DNA from: Poa pratensis
Taxonomy: Eukaryota; Streptophyta; Magnoliopsida; Poales; Poaceae
DNA: 64,000 nucleotides
NCBI GenBank assembly: GCA_947311845.1
Contig: CAMZMU010000117.1
Location: 73,985,042-74,049,041 of the forward strand
Direction: 5' to 3'
Part shown: positions 35,143 to 46,600 of the stretch, in pieces
How the letters are laid out: every line of letters begins with the position of its first letter
Numbering within the stretch: position 1 is the stretch's first letter
The notes under the pieces: generated by a model
The model's input: only the letters and a program-made list of their open reading frames with translations
Told to the model about the DNA's origin: nothing
Databases searched by the model: none
Made by a program: the position numbers and the translations under genes

Positions 35143-36662
35143 TGATGACGTGAAAACACACGTTCGTTGGGAGACCCCAAGAGGAAGGTATGAAGTAGTG
35201 CAGCAGCAATTTTCCCGTGAAATCTAGCAAGGTTATCGAACCAGTAGGACGTGGAAGAGCTTCAACACGGTGCCAACAACAGTGCCGTTGAAATGCTGTT
35301 GACGCGGACCTGCACACGACACAATTAAAGTAATTTGCCCCAACGAAACAGGAAGGTTGTCAATCTCCCGGCTTGCGTAATACAAAAGATTAAACGTATG
35401 GTGTGGAGAATTATTATAAATGCAAAAAGGAACAACGAAAAGTGATTGTAGAGCATGGTGGAAACGGTGGTTTTATCAGTGTAAAAGAATGGACCAGGGT
35501 CCACAGTTCACTAGTGGTGTTTCTCCATAAAAGATAGCATGCATGTTGGGTAAACAAATTACAGCTGGGCAATTGATAAATGGCAAACACATGACAATGC
35601 ATATTATGACAAGATGTTCAACGTAGTATTTATTGGGCATTACAACATTTTACATAGACCGCTCACCAGCTGCATCTATGACTAATAATCCACTTCCGAG
35701 ATAACATCAGTGTCTCTCGCGAATATTAAGTTGTAAGCAACGGATAATTGCATTAAGCATGGTGTGTAATGTAAACAATGCATGAGACATATAAGCAACA
35801 CATATAAGCAAAGTAAAGTTATTTTCTCCTTAGTGGCAACAACACATCCACAACCTTAGTCATTTCTGTCGCTCGAGCCCAGATTACTGGAGGCATGAAC
35901 CCACTATCTAGCATAAATACTCCCTCTTGGAGACACTAGCATCTACTTGACCAAAACATCTACTAGCATCGGAGAGCATGCAAGAACATAAATAAAACAG
36001 TAGATAAATAGATAAACAACTTGATCATAACTTCACAATTCATCGGATCCTAGCAAACACAACATGTAGCATTACAATAAGATGATCTTGATCATGTTAG
36101 GAAGCTCACAAGATCTAAACATGATAACACAAAGTGGAAAGACAACCATCTAGCTACTGCTATGGACCCGTAGTCCAAGGATGAACTCACGCATCTGTCC
36201 GGAGGCGGGCATGGTGGTGTAGAGCCCTCCGGCGATGATCTTCTCCTCCGGCAGGGTGCCGGGTAGAGCTTCAGAACCCTCCCGAACTAGGGTTGACGAT
36301 GGCGGCGGCGACGGAACTTTTCGTGGAATAATGCTGGGGTATTTAGGGTTTTCGGGAGGAGGTGAATATATAGGCGAAAGGGCGGCGCGATGGGGCACCC
36401 CAGGCGGCCAGACGACCCCCGGCGCGGCCCCACCTTCTGCCGCACTGAGGTGGCGTCTGGGCCCCCTGGGTCGCTTCTTCGTTCGCCCTTCGGACTTCGT
36501 CTTCGTGTCGGTGTAAAACAGGAACTGGCACTGGGACATCTTGTTAATAGGTTAGTCCCAGAAAATGCATAAATATAATATAAAGTGTATATAAAACATG
36601 TAGCAATTGATATAAAACATGCATGGAATATTAAAAATTATAGATACGTTTAAGACGTATCA
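35143..36662 (-). repeat. Element C, 5' LTR (1520 bp)
   Basis: Partner of 8156-9750 in the same orientation, about 75 bp shorter through one main deletion near 36518. It ends next to the GACGG duplication (36663-36667). Confidence 0.88.
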
Positions 36663-36667
36663 GACGG

Positions 36668-36838
36668 CGACCGGTGGGACGAGGCGAGGCGCGACAGCGG
36701 CCGGCGTAGAAGGAGATGATGGCGAACCACTCGCCGCCGACGGGACGGCGCAGCTGGCCGCGACGTCATCGGCCAGGCGAGGGATGGACCTCGCGCAGGT
36801 GGAGGGGAGGACGTGACTTAACGCGGGGGTGCAAGTGC
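36668..36838. other. 171-bp GC-rich spacer between elements C and D
   Basis: Host or older-element DNA left between the two insertions. Removing D joins it through one AGGGT to 43802. Removing C joins it to 8150. It has no clear coding frame. Confidence 0.6.
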
Positions 36839-36843
36839 AGGGT

Positions 36844-38442
36844 TGATACGTCTCAAACGTATCTATAATTTTTGATGTTCCATGCTTGTTTTATACCAAT
36901 TGCTACATGTTTTGCATCTACTTTATATCACTTTTATACATTTTTTGGGACTAACCTATTAACAAGATGCCGAAGTGCCAGTTCCTGTTTTCTGCTGTTT
37001 TCGTATTCCAGAAAAGCTAGTCTGGAAATATTCTTGGAATTGGACGAAACTACACGGGGGTCCCTATTTTTCCAGAACTCAATTGACGGAGCGAAGAAGC
37101 AACGGAGAGGAGCCAGGAGGGCCCCACACGCACCTAGGGCGCGGGCCCCCTTCTGCCGCGCCCTAGGGTGGTGTGTGCCCCTCGGGGGTCCGCAGCCGCC
37201 GCCCTTTCGCCTACTTATTCCCCCCGACGCGAAAACCCTAAGTACCTGAGCAAAAATCCACGAAAAGTTCCAGAGACGCCGCCGTCGTCAACCCTAGCTC
37301 GGGAGGGTTCAGAACCTCTTCCCGGCACCCTGCCGGAGAGGGGAAACGTCACCGGAGGCTTCTACATCGCCATGCTTGCCTCCGGAGTGATGCGTGAGTA
37401 GTTCATCCTTGGACTACGGGTCCATAGCAGTAGCTAGATGGTTGTCTCTCCACTTTGTGCCATCATGTTTAGATCTTGTGAGCTGCCCTACATGATCAAG
37501 ATCATATTATTGTAATGCTACATGTTGTGTTTGCTGGGATCCGATGAATATTGAATATTATGTCAAGTTGATTATCAATCTATCTTATATGTTATTTAAG
37601 ATCTTGCATGCTTTCCGTTACTCGTAGATGCTTTGGCCAAGTAGATGCTTGTAACTCCAAGAGAGAGTATTTATGCTAGATAGTGGGTTCATGTCTCCGT
37701 TTAACCTGGGACAGTGACAGAAAGTTCTAAGGTTGTGGATGTGCTGTTGCCACTAGGGATAACCTAACGATGCTATGTCCACGGGCATATGTGTTTGTTT
37801 ACATTACGCACTTTACTTAATGCAATTATCCGTTGCTTGCAACTTAATACCAACGGGGGACTCGGATGACAACCCGGCGGTGGATTATTAGTCATAGATG
37901 CTGTTGGATAACGGTCTATGTATTATGTCGTAATGCCCAATTAAATATCATAGTAGTCAACATGTCATGTATATGCATTGTCATGCGCTCACTATTCGTC
38001 AATTACCCAGCTGTAATTTGTTAACCCAACATGTTAGTTATCTTTTATGGAGAGACACCACTAGTGAACTGTGGACCCCGGTCCATTCTTTTACACTGAT
38101 TAATCAACCACAAACTGCAAACTGTTCCTTTTTCATTCTCTGCAATTTAATACTCATTTTCCACACCATACGTTTAATCCTTTGTTTTCAGCAAGCCAGT
38201 GAGATTGACAACCTCACTGTTTCGTTGGGGCAAAGTAGTTTGATTGTGTTGTGTGCAGATTCCACGTCAACAGTCCAGACTCCCAGCGACAGCTATTTTT
38301 CTGGCGCCGTTGACAACCTTCTGAAGAGTTGCTGCTCCTACTGGTTCGATAACCTTGGTTTCTTTCTGAGGGAAAACTTGCTGCTGACTACATCATACCT
38401 TCCTCTTGGGGTCTCCCAACGAACGTGTGTTTCACGTCATCA
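36844..38442 (+). repeat. Element D, 5' LTR (1599 bp)
   Basis: It starts TGATACGTCTCAAACGTATC and ends CACGTCATCA. Near its end (38302 onward) it contains TGGCGCCGTTGACAACC, a degenerate primer-site copy inside the LTR. Confidence 0.92.
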
Positions 38443-38453
38443 AGCTATTTTTC

Positions 38454-38543
38454 TGGCGCCGTTGCCGGGGAGTGGAAGCACTTCGGTTCAGCAGACTCCT
38501 ATCTCCCCTTCGACGCCTATTTTTCTGGCGCCGTTGCCGGGGA
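38454..38543 (+). promoter_or_regulatory. Element D duplicated tRNA-Asp primer-binding sites
   Basis: TGGCGCCGTTGCCGGGGA occurs at 38454-38471 and again at 38526-38543, each preceded by CTATTTTTC. The two are 72 bp apart and both match the tRNA-Asp 3' end perfectly. The first is at the normal distance from the LTR. Confidence 0.85.
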
Positions 38544-38762
38544 GACAGCAGTCTTCTGCAAGGGGAGTTTCACGCTTCCAATCTCTTTACTTTGTTTTTG
38601 TCTTGCTTAGTTTATTTTATTTTATCTTGTTTGCTTTCAATTATCAAAAATACAAAAAAATTAGTTACTTGCATTTAGTTTATTTTCGGTTTTGTTTCTT
38701 GCTGAGTTATTATGTCTAGCTCTTTACTTGCTATCAATGGTTACTTTTCTTGAAATTTTCCT

Positions 38763-39248
38763 ATGGCTGAAAACAACATGAGAGGGCTTTATGAAATTTA
38801 TCTTGAGTTGGGACATGAAGTGTTTGAAGAGAAAATTAAAAAGCCTATGGAACTTTATTTGCATAACAATCATGATAGTAGCAATGTTATTAGCATACAT
38901 TCTTTGAACACCATTATTGCTAATGCCATGGAAAGCTCTAAGCTTGGGGAAGCTAGTTTTGATAAAAATGATATTTTTAGTCCCCTAGCTTTGGAGGAGG
39001 AAGAATGCTATATTGTCGAATGTGATGATTCTATTGAAATATCTCTTTTTGATAAATTTGAAAAAACATCCTCCTTGACTCAAGTAAAGGAAATTGCAGA
39101 AAGAAAAAATGTGCTCCCTAATGTTATATATGATAATGCTCTTGATGATGGTCCTATTTGCCTAATGATATTAATTATACTATTATTGTCAAAAGTGGGT
39201 TTGATAACCCCACTATTGTTGAGCTTAATAAAAATTATGCGTTTGTAG
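38763..39248 (+). CDS. Element D internal protein of unknown function
   Basis: A 161-residue frame starts MAENNMRGLYEIYLELGHE and is acidic (EEEECYIVECDDSIEISLFD). A hydrophobic C-terminus follows that may result from a late frameshift near 39160. It matches broken frames in element C, so it descends from a shared element protein. No known domain was recognised. By position it would correspond to gag. It may be the end of a longer original protein: a short frame from 38739 (MVTFLEIFLW) resembles the start of the C protein (MVNFFETSLYW). Confidence 0.45.
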   Translation: MAENNMRGLYEIYLELGHEVFEEKIKKPMELYLHNNHDSSNVISIHSLNTIIANAMESSKLGEASFDKNDIFSPLALEEEECYIVECDDSIEISLFDKFEKTSSLTQVKEIAERKNVLPNVIYDNALDDGPICLMILIILLLSKVGLITPLLLSLIKIMRL

Positions 39249-42187
39249 ATCATGAAAAGAATGTTTTATGTGATAGTATATTGTTGAGTTTGCTCATGAT
39301 GCTACTAAAGTTATTATGAGAGAGGAAAATATGGTTGTAAAAGTTTTCATGTCACTAAAAACCTCTCTTTATGTTGAAAGTTTTGAAGTTGCATTTGTTT
39401 CATCTTTCTATGCTAGTTGCTTTATGCTTCAATAATTTATTTTGTTACAAGATTCCTTTGCATAGGAAGTGGGTTAGACTTAAATGTGTTTGATATTTGC
39501 CTCTTGATGCTCTCTTTTGTTTTTCAACTCTTATTCTTATGAGAGCATCATTAAAATCTTCTAGCCTAGCTAAAAGGCATTAAAGAAAGCGCTTTTGGGA
39601 GGCAACCCATTATCTTTTATTTTCAGTATTAGTCAAGGTGTTGTTTACTTCTGTAGCAACTCCTTTGTATCTTTATTTTCTCGCATTGTTGTGCCAAGAG
39701 TAGCCTCTAATGATAAGATGATGCTTAATTTTGATTGCTGCGCAGAAACAGATTTTTGCTGTTCACTGTACGAAATTCCTAAAATCACCAGATTGTTAAA
39801 AATCTGAAATTTTTGTGCGTAATCTTTATGAATGTCTGAAACTTTCATTAGTTCAGAGTTTCTCGATCTGAGCGTCGTAAGTGCCTCGAAAAAATTCGTC
39901 TTTGCGGACTGTTCTGTTTTAGACAGATTATGCCTTTTTATTTTTGCATTCTCTCTTTTACTAGTGTTGAGTGAAATTCTTTTTTGGGTGGAAGAGCTTC
40001 ACATAACATCAGTGGCTGTAGCTAATGTTTAAAGTAACAAATCATATTGCGTCTTTATAGAACATGTGAATTTTTGATTATGCACTAACCCTCTAATGAG
40101 ATCTACTTTGAGTTTGGTGTGACGGAAGTTTTCAAGGGTCAAGAGAGAAGGATGATATAATAGGATCAAGAAGAGTGAAGAGCTTAAGCTTGGGGAGGCT
40201 CCCATGGATCTCCCCAGCATATTTCAAGAAGACTCAAGCGTCTAAGCTTGGGGATGCCCAAGGCATCCCCTTCTTCATCGTCAAAATTATCAGGTCATCT
40301 CTAGTGAAACTATATTTTAATTCTTTCACATCATATGTGCTTTTCTTGGAGCGTCTGTGTGTTTTTATTTTCAGTATTGCACTTTTATTTTCAATAAAGC
40401 TTGACTGGACCCTAGCATTCTTGATTGGGAGAGAGACACGCTCCGCTTTTTCATGAGAATACTCCTATTCTTCACTTATATTTGTTGAGTATTCATATCT
40501 AGCGCTGTTCAGCTTTTAGCTCTTGTTTTCATGTATCTCTTGTCAGAGCTATTAGCTTTCTTTTGTAGAAAGTACTCTCTTGCTTCACTTATATTTGTTT
40601 GGAGAGTTGATGAAATAAATTGATTGGTGTTTGGTTGGTTCAGAAAATGTTGCATGTGGTAATTGGTATAAGGAAAAACTTGCTTAATCTTGTAGATCAC
40701 TAAAATGGATAACTTGATGCTTGTCAATTGTTTTGAGTTAACAAGTAGATCATGATTAAATTGTGCATCACATGAGTTAAGCCTATTAGTGAAGAACTAC
40801 CGTAAAGCTTGTTGAAAATTTGGTTTGCATCGGTGGTACCTCTAAGGTCTAGATATTTTCTAATAACAGGGTTTGGTTAACAAGGAAGACGGTATGAAGT
40901 CTTATAACGTTTGCAATATGTTTGTCATATAAAACTTGGTGTACGGGTTGATATTCTTGTTTGCTTACATAACCTTGCTAGCCTAAACTCTGTACTGAGA
41001 GGGAATGCTTCTCGTGCATCCAAATCCTTGAGCCAAAATCCATGCCATTTGTGTCCACCATAACTACCTATATGTGGTATTTCCTTGCCACTCCAAGTAA
41101 ATTTTTCATGTGCTACCTTTAAATTATTCAAAATGTTATTATTCCCTTTTTGTGTCAATGTTTACTAGCTCATGAGGAATTAGTGTGGTTATTCTTTATT
41201 CTATTTGTCGAGTGGACTTTTACACCTGGACTAGTGGCATATACATCCGCTTATCCAATAACTTGCAAAAAGAGCTGGCAACGGGGTGCCCAGTCCCAAT
41301 TAATTACAACTTTAACCAATTAATTCTCTTCACACTTTTGCCCTGATTCATCAGTAAGCAATGACAAACAGTGAAATACCTGAATGTGTGTAAACCAAAG
41401 AGAAAGAGGGATGATCTGCCTTGCTGGTAGAAATAACGTCCTTCATGGGAGCCGCTCTTAAAAGTCCGTTCGACAGGTAGAATACTGTTCTCACCCGCTA
41501 CCATTCGTTGACAATTAACAAACACCTCTCAAAAATAGATACTCCTCCATGGTATGTGATTGATGGAAGGCACCCGAGGATTCGGTTAGCCATGGCTTGT
41601 GTTAGCAAGGTTGGGAGGAGTATCAAATATTTTATGCAATCTCTATATGCTTTCAAAAACCTAAAAGCTCTAGCACATGATTTAATCCCTGCTTCCCTCT
41701 GCGAAGGGCCTTTCTTTTACTTTTATGTTGAGTCAGTTTTCCTATTCTTTCTGTCTTCCACAAGCAAACACTAGTGTCAACTTTGTTACAACATGCGTTA
41801 TATGCAATGTATTGGACTTGTTATACTACTTTGTGTTGACAATATCCATGAGATAAATATGTTGAAAGTTGAAGCAAATGCTGAAACTAAATTCTTCCTT
41901 TGTGTTGATTAAATACCTTTTATTAGAAACTATTGCTTTATGAGTTAACACTTATGCAAAACTGTTTGATGCTTGTCTCGAAAGTACTATTCATGAAAAC
42001 GTTTAGCTTGTGTGATTCATTGTTTACTCATTATCTATTTGTAGCAAATTATAGACCATTGACTTGGATCACTTCATTCATTTACATGTGCCTTGCAATA
42101 TTATATGATCAAGATTATGATAGTAGCATGTCACCTCAAAAATTATTTTGTTTTTATCGTTTACCTACTCGAGGACGAGTAGGAACT
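39249..42187 (+). other. Element D internal non-coding region
   Basis: About 2.9 kb of AT-rich sequence without pol domains. It contains internal polypurine-like motifs at 40186-40196 and 40244-40257, plus one at 38940-38950 inside the coding frame. Confidence 0.65.
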
Positions 42188-42201
42188 AAGCTTGGGGATG
42201 C

Positions 42202-43796
42202 TGATACGTCTCAAACGTATCTATAATTTTTGATGTTCCATGCTTGTTTTATACCAATTGCTACATGTTTTGCATCTACTTTATATCACTTTTATACATT
42301 TTTTGGGACTAACCTATTAACAAGATGCCGAAGTGCCAGTTCCTGTTTTCTGCTGTTTTTGTATTCCAGAAAAGCTAGTCTGGAAATATTCTCGGAATTG
42401 GACGAAACTACACGGGGGTCCCTATTTTTCCAGAACACACTGACGGAGCGAAGGAGCAAGGAGAGGAGCCAGGAGGCCCACACGCACCTAGGGCGCGGGC
42501 CCCCCTCTGCCGCGCCCTAGGGTGGTGTGGGCCCCTCGGGGGTCCGCAGCCGCCGCCCTTTCGCCTACTTATTCCCCCCGACGCGAAAACCCTAAGTACC
42601 TGAGCAAATATCCACGAAAAGTTCCAGAGACGCCGCCGTCGTCAACCCTAGCTCGGGAGGGTTCAGAACCTCTTCCCGGCACCCTGCCGGAGAGGGGAAT
42701 CGTCACCGGAGGCTTCTACATCGCCATGCCTGCCTCCGGAGTGATGCGTGAGTAGTTCATCCTTGGACTACGGGTCCATAGCAGTAGCTAGATGGTTGTC
42801 TCTCCACTTTGTGCCATCATGTTTAGATCTTGTGAGCTGCCCTACATGATCAAGATCATATTATTGTAATGCTACATGTTGTGTTTGCTGGGATCCGATG
42901 AATATTGAATATTATGTCAAGTTGATTATCAATCTATCTTATATGTTATTTAAGATCTTGCATGCTTTCCGTTACTCGTAGATGCTTTGGCCAAGTAGAT
43001 GCTTGTAACTCCAAGAGAGAGTATTTATGCTAGATAGTGGGTTCATGTCTCCGTTTAACCTGGGACAGTGACAGAAAGTTCTAAGGTTGTGGATGTGCTG
43101 TTGCCACTAGGGATAACCTAACGATGCTATGTCCACGGGCATATGTGTTTGTTTACATTACGCACTTTACTTAATGCAATTATCCGTTGCTTGCAACTTA
43201 ATACCAACGGGGGACTCGGATGACAACCCGGCGGTGGATTATTAGTCATAGATGCTGTTGGATAACGGTCTATGTATTATGTCGTAATGCCCAATTAAAT
43301 ATCATAGTAGTCAACATGTCATGTATATGCATTGTCATGCGCTCACTATTCGTCAATTGCCCAGCTGTAATTTGTTCACCCAACATGTTAGTTATCTTTT
43401 ATGGAGAGACACCACTAGTGAACTGTGGACCCCGGTCCATTCTTTTACACTGATTAAACAACCACAAACTGCAAACTGTTCCTTTTTCATTCTCTGCAAT
43501 TTAATACTCATTTTCCACACCATACGTTTAATCCTTTGTTTTCAGCAAGCCAGTGAGATTGACAACCTCACTGTTTCGTTGGGGCAAAGTAGTTTGATTG
43601 TGTTGTGTGCAGATTCCACGTCAACAGTCCAGACTCCCTGCGACAGCTATTTTTCTGGCGCCGTTGACAACCTTCTGAAGAGTTGCTGCTCCTACTGGTT
43701 CGATAACCTTGGTTTCTTTCTGAGGGAAAACTTGCTGCTGACTACATCATACCTTCCTCTTGGGGTCTCCCAACGAACGTGTGTTTCACGTCATCA
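42202..43796 (+). repeat. Element D, 3' LTR (1595 bp)
   Basis: A near-identical copy of 36844-38442, preceded by the polypurine tract AAGCTTGGGGATGC and followed by AGGGT. Confidence 0.92.
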
Positions 43797-43801
43797 AGGG
43801 T

Positions 43802-44107
43802 CGCCGGAGCTCGCCGGAGTTAGGGTTAGGGTGCAGGTCGGGGGAGGGCTTAGAGGGAAGGTCGGGGCGGCGGTGGACCGGCGGAGGCCGCGGTTCGAGC
43901 AGGGCGTGGCGGCGAGGCGGCGCTGCGGGGGCAGGCGGTTGCGGCCGGCGGCAGCGGCGGGGGAGAGCAGCAGCTATGGCAAAGGAGGCGGACGTGGTCG
44001 TGGAGGAAGAAGAAGAAGGTGCGTGGGCCGCGGCCCAAATTCACAGGAGGTTGTGCGGAGCGGGATTTCCTCCGCATAGGTCGTGAACTAGGAGCTCCCG
44101 AGAGAAT
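43802..44107. other. GC-rich segment, continuation of the D target
   Basis: GC-rich sequence continuous with 36668-36838 before D inserted. It has Arg/Gly-rich open frames on both strands that look like composition effects. No gene could be recognised. Confidence 0.4.
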
Positions 44108-44454
44108 CACTAGAAAAAGGGTTCCCTTTGCAAAGTGAACCCCACCATCGTTCTAACCGTGACATGTGTTGGCTTCTCCTTACATGATTAAATTTTGGTT
44201 GTCTGCATGTCTGCCAAGTGTCACAATTAGATTGAAAGTGAGGGAGTATGAGAGAGAAGGAAGGCATGCGTGCGTGGCCATGTAGTTTTCTCTTTTTGCC
44301 TTTTATTTTTCAAATCCGAATTTTAAAAACGAAATATCTCGAGAACCGTTTATCCAAATTACGAACCGTTTTCATTTCTGAGCTCCTTGTGTCGAGATCT
44401 TCAAAACTAGATCTATGTCGATAGGTTTCGATGAACTTTTTTTTATACACCCGG

Positions 44455-44935
44455 TTATGCATAGTATGTACATCCTATTTTGTGTAGTTGTACAACCTGT
44501 GTCTGTGTACTTTTATACTTCGTGTTCCGTGTAGATGTACACCCTGTCATGTGTAGTTTGTACAACATGTTAGTTGTACAACAAGTTTCTGTGTAGTTGT
44601 ACAACCTGTGTACATCCAGTAGCAGTGTGAGTGTACCTCCAGTAGCAGTAGCAGTGTGTACATCAATAGCATCATGTGTGTACATTCAGTAGTAGCGCGT
44701 GTGTACATCCAGTAGTATCGTGTACATCCAGTAACAGTGTGGGTGTACATCTGTAGCATTGTGTACATCCGGTAGCATGTGTCTATATAGTTGTACAACC
44801 AGTATCTGTATAGTTATACAGTTTGCGTCTGTATAGTTGTACAACCTTTGTCTTTTTAGTTGTACCAGCTGTTGGTTGTACAACAATATCTGTTTAGTTG
44901 TATAACATGTGTCTGTAATACACCGTTTTACTGTG
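44455..44935. repeat. Degenerate minisatellite rich in TTGTACAAC / TGTACATCC
   Basis: Roughly 20-27 bp units of the type GTGTAGTTGTACAACCTGTGTCT alternate with GTGTGTACATCCAGTAGCA. The repeats are imperfect and of variable length. Confidence 0.65.
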
Positions 44936-46129
44936 TGTAAATTATGTGTGATAAAATACGTGGTTCCGGTACTATACTGATTTTGTACTTCCCTCCAGCA
45001 GTAGCAATATGCGCGCGCCTCCGTCGATTATGTACATCCAGGAGCCATGCAGGTCCCAGGTCGTGTACATCGCTAGGCTACCAGGTCCCACGTCCTGTAC
45101 ATCCATTGGAAAGATCGGATCAGCGCGTCGCGTACCGCGGGCGGCCGGTCTGTGCACCAATCGCGGGGCCGCGGGGCTTCGTACGTGCAGTGCTCCCAAT
45201 CGGATCAACGTGAAGGCAACGGTTTCGTAATTGGCCGCGGGACCACGTACGTGCGAGTGCCGTGCTATAGTTTTCTTTCGTCCACACGCTGCCCACGTGG
45301 CCTCCTCTCCTGCGCTGAGTGCCCTTTTCAAAGGAAACCTTTTATTAGTGGTACCCAGCTCCCGAACAAACGGGGCGGCCACCCAGCGCAAGCACCTTTT
45401 TTTTTGCGAGCATTAGCGCCAACTGTCCCGCCCGCATCGTCATCCTTCATGGCCGGCCCATTCCGTTTTCCATTTTTTCCTTCTCCTTCTCATGTTCGAT
45501 TCTGTTTTCTTTTATGGAAATCACTAGAAAAAGGGTTCCCTTTGCGAAGGGAACCCAGCGAACCGTGGCGTGATGACAAGTGTCAGCTTCTCTCTTCACG
45601 CGGTACCCCGTGGGTGCTTAAATATGCGACAAGTGGCAGCACGCGAGAGTTTTGGTGGGATTTCTGTTTCTCCGTGCGGAGGGTTGTATGTGCATTCATT
45701 TTGAGATTCGTTTAAAAAAAATTGAAATATCTTGAGAACCATTTATTCAAATTATGAACCGTTTTCACTTTTGAGCTCGTCGCGTCGAGATATTCAAAAC
45801 TAGATCCCATGTTGATAGGTTTCGACGAACTTTTTTTTTGTACTCCCGATTATGTATAGTTTGTACAACTTGTTTTGTATAGTTCGTACTCCCACTTCTT
45901 TCTACTTTGTACTTCCTGTTTTCTATACTTTTGTATGATGAGAGAGAAGAGATAGTGAGGTGGGAGAGCAGCTTTTTCCCTTTTATTTTTCTAATCTGAA
46001 TTTTGAAATGAAATATCTCGTGAACCGTTTATCCAAATTACGAACCGTTTTCATTTTTGAGCTACTCGCGTCGAGATTTTCAAAACTAGATCCCATGTTG
46101 ATAGGTTTCGACGAACTTTTTTTTTAACA

Positions 46130-46600
46130 ACCGTTTATGTATAGTTGTACAACCTGTGTTTGTACAAACTGTGTTTGCGTAGTTGTACAACATGTGCCTA
46201 TAGTTGTACAACATGTGTCTGTACAATCTGTGTCTGTTTAGTTGTACAACCATTTTTGTGTAGTTGTACAACTTGTGTCTATTTAGTTGTATAATCTATG
46301 TCTGTGTAATTGTACAACATGTGTCTGTTTAGTTGTACAACCAATTTAATATAGTTGTACAACCTTGTATCTGTGTAATTGTACAACATATGTTTGTACT
46401 ACCAATTTTTTGTACTTTGTACATCATCTTTTGGTGTAGTTGTACTCCGTGATTTTATGTAGTGTGTACACCGTTTTCTGTGTGTTTGTACTTCTGATTC
46501 TAATTTTATACACCATATTTCTATGTAATTTGTACTACCTTTTCTGTTTTGTTGTACATCGTTCTCAATTTAATCCGTACACCTTGCTCTATTTTTTTAC
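46130..46600. repeat. Second TTGTACAAC minisatellite
   Basis: The same kind of unit as at 44455-44935 (TAGTTGTACAACCTGTGTCTG), decaying toward TTTTGTACT-type units at the end. Confidence 0.6.

Larger units (their letters stand above)
8156..36662 (-). mobile_element. Element C: pol-less Gypsy-type LTR retrotransposon, split by element B
   Basis: A minus-strand element with TG...CA LTRs: 3' LTR 8156-9750 and 5' LTR 35143-36662. It is flanked by a perfect 5-bp duplication GACGG (8151-8155, 36663-36667). The polypurine tract adjoins the 3' LTR (9751-9764) and a tRNA-Asp-type primer site adjoins the 5' LTR (35113-35130). Its internal region is interrupted by element B (10425-30583, TSD ATATA) and by a solo LTR (31831-32948). 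No reverse transcriptase or integrase is visible in its own internal parts, only broken short frames. The LTRs resemble those of element D and the Triticeae LTR type beginning TGATACGTCT (Sabrina/Fatima-like; family name not certain). The LTR copies differ by indels, so this is the oldest insertion of the stack. Confidence 0.9.
36844..43796 (+). mobile_element. Element D: young pol-less Gypsy-type LTR retrotransposon
   Basis: A 6953-bp element with TG...CA LTRs (36844-38442, 42202-43796) that are nearly identical, flanked by a perfect AGGGT duplication (36839-36843, 43797-43801). It has tRNA-Asp primer sites at 38454-38471 and 38526-38543 and a polypurine tract at 42188-42201. The only internal frame worth noting is at 38763-39248. 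No RT, RNase H or integrase is present. It is the same family as element C but opposite in orientation. Confidence 0.93.
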
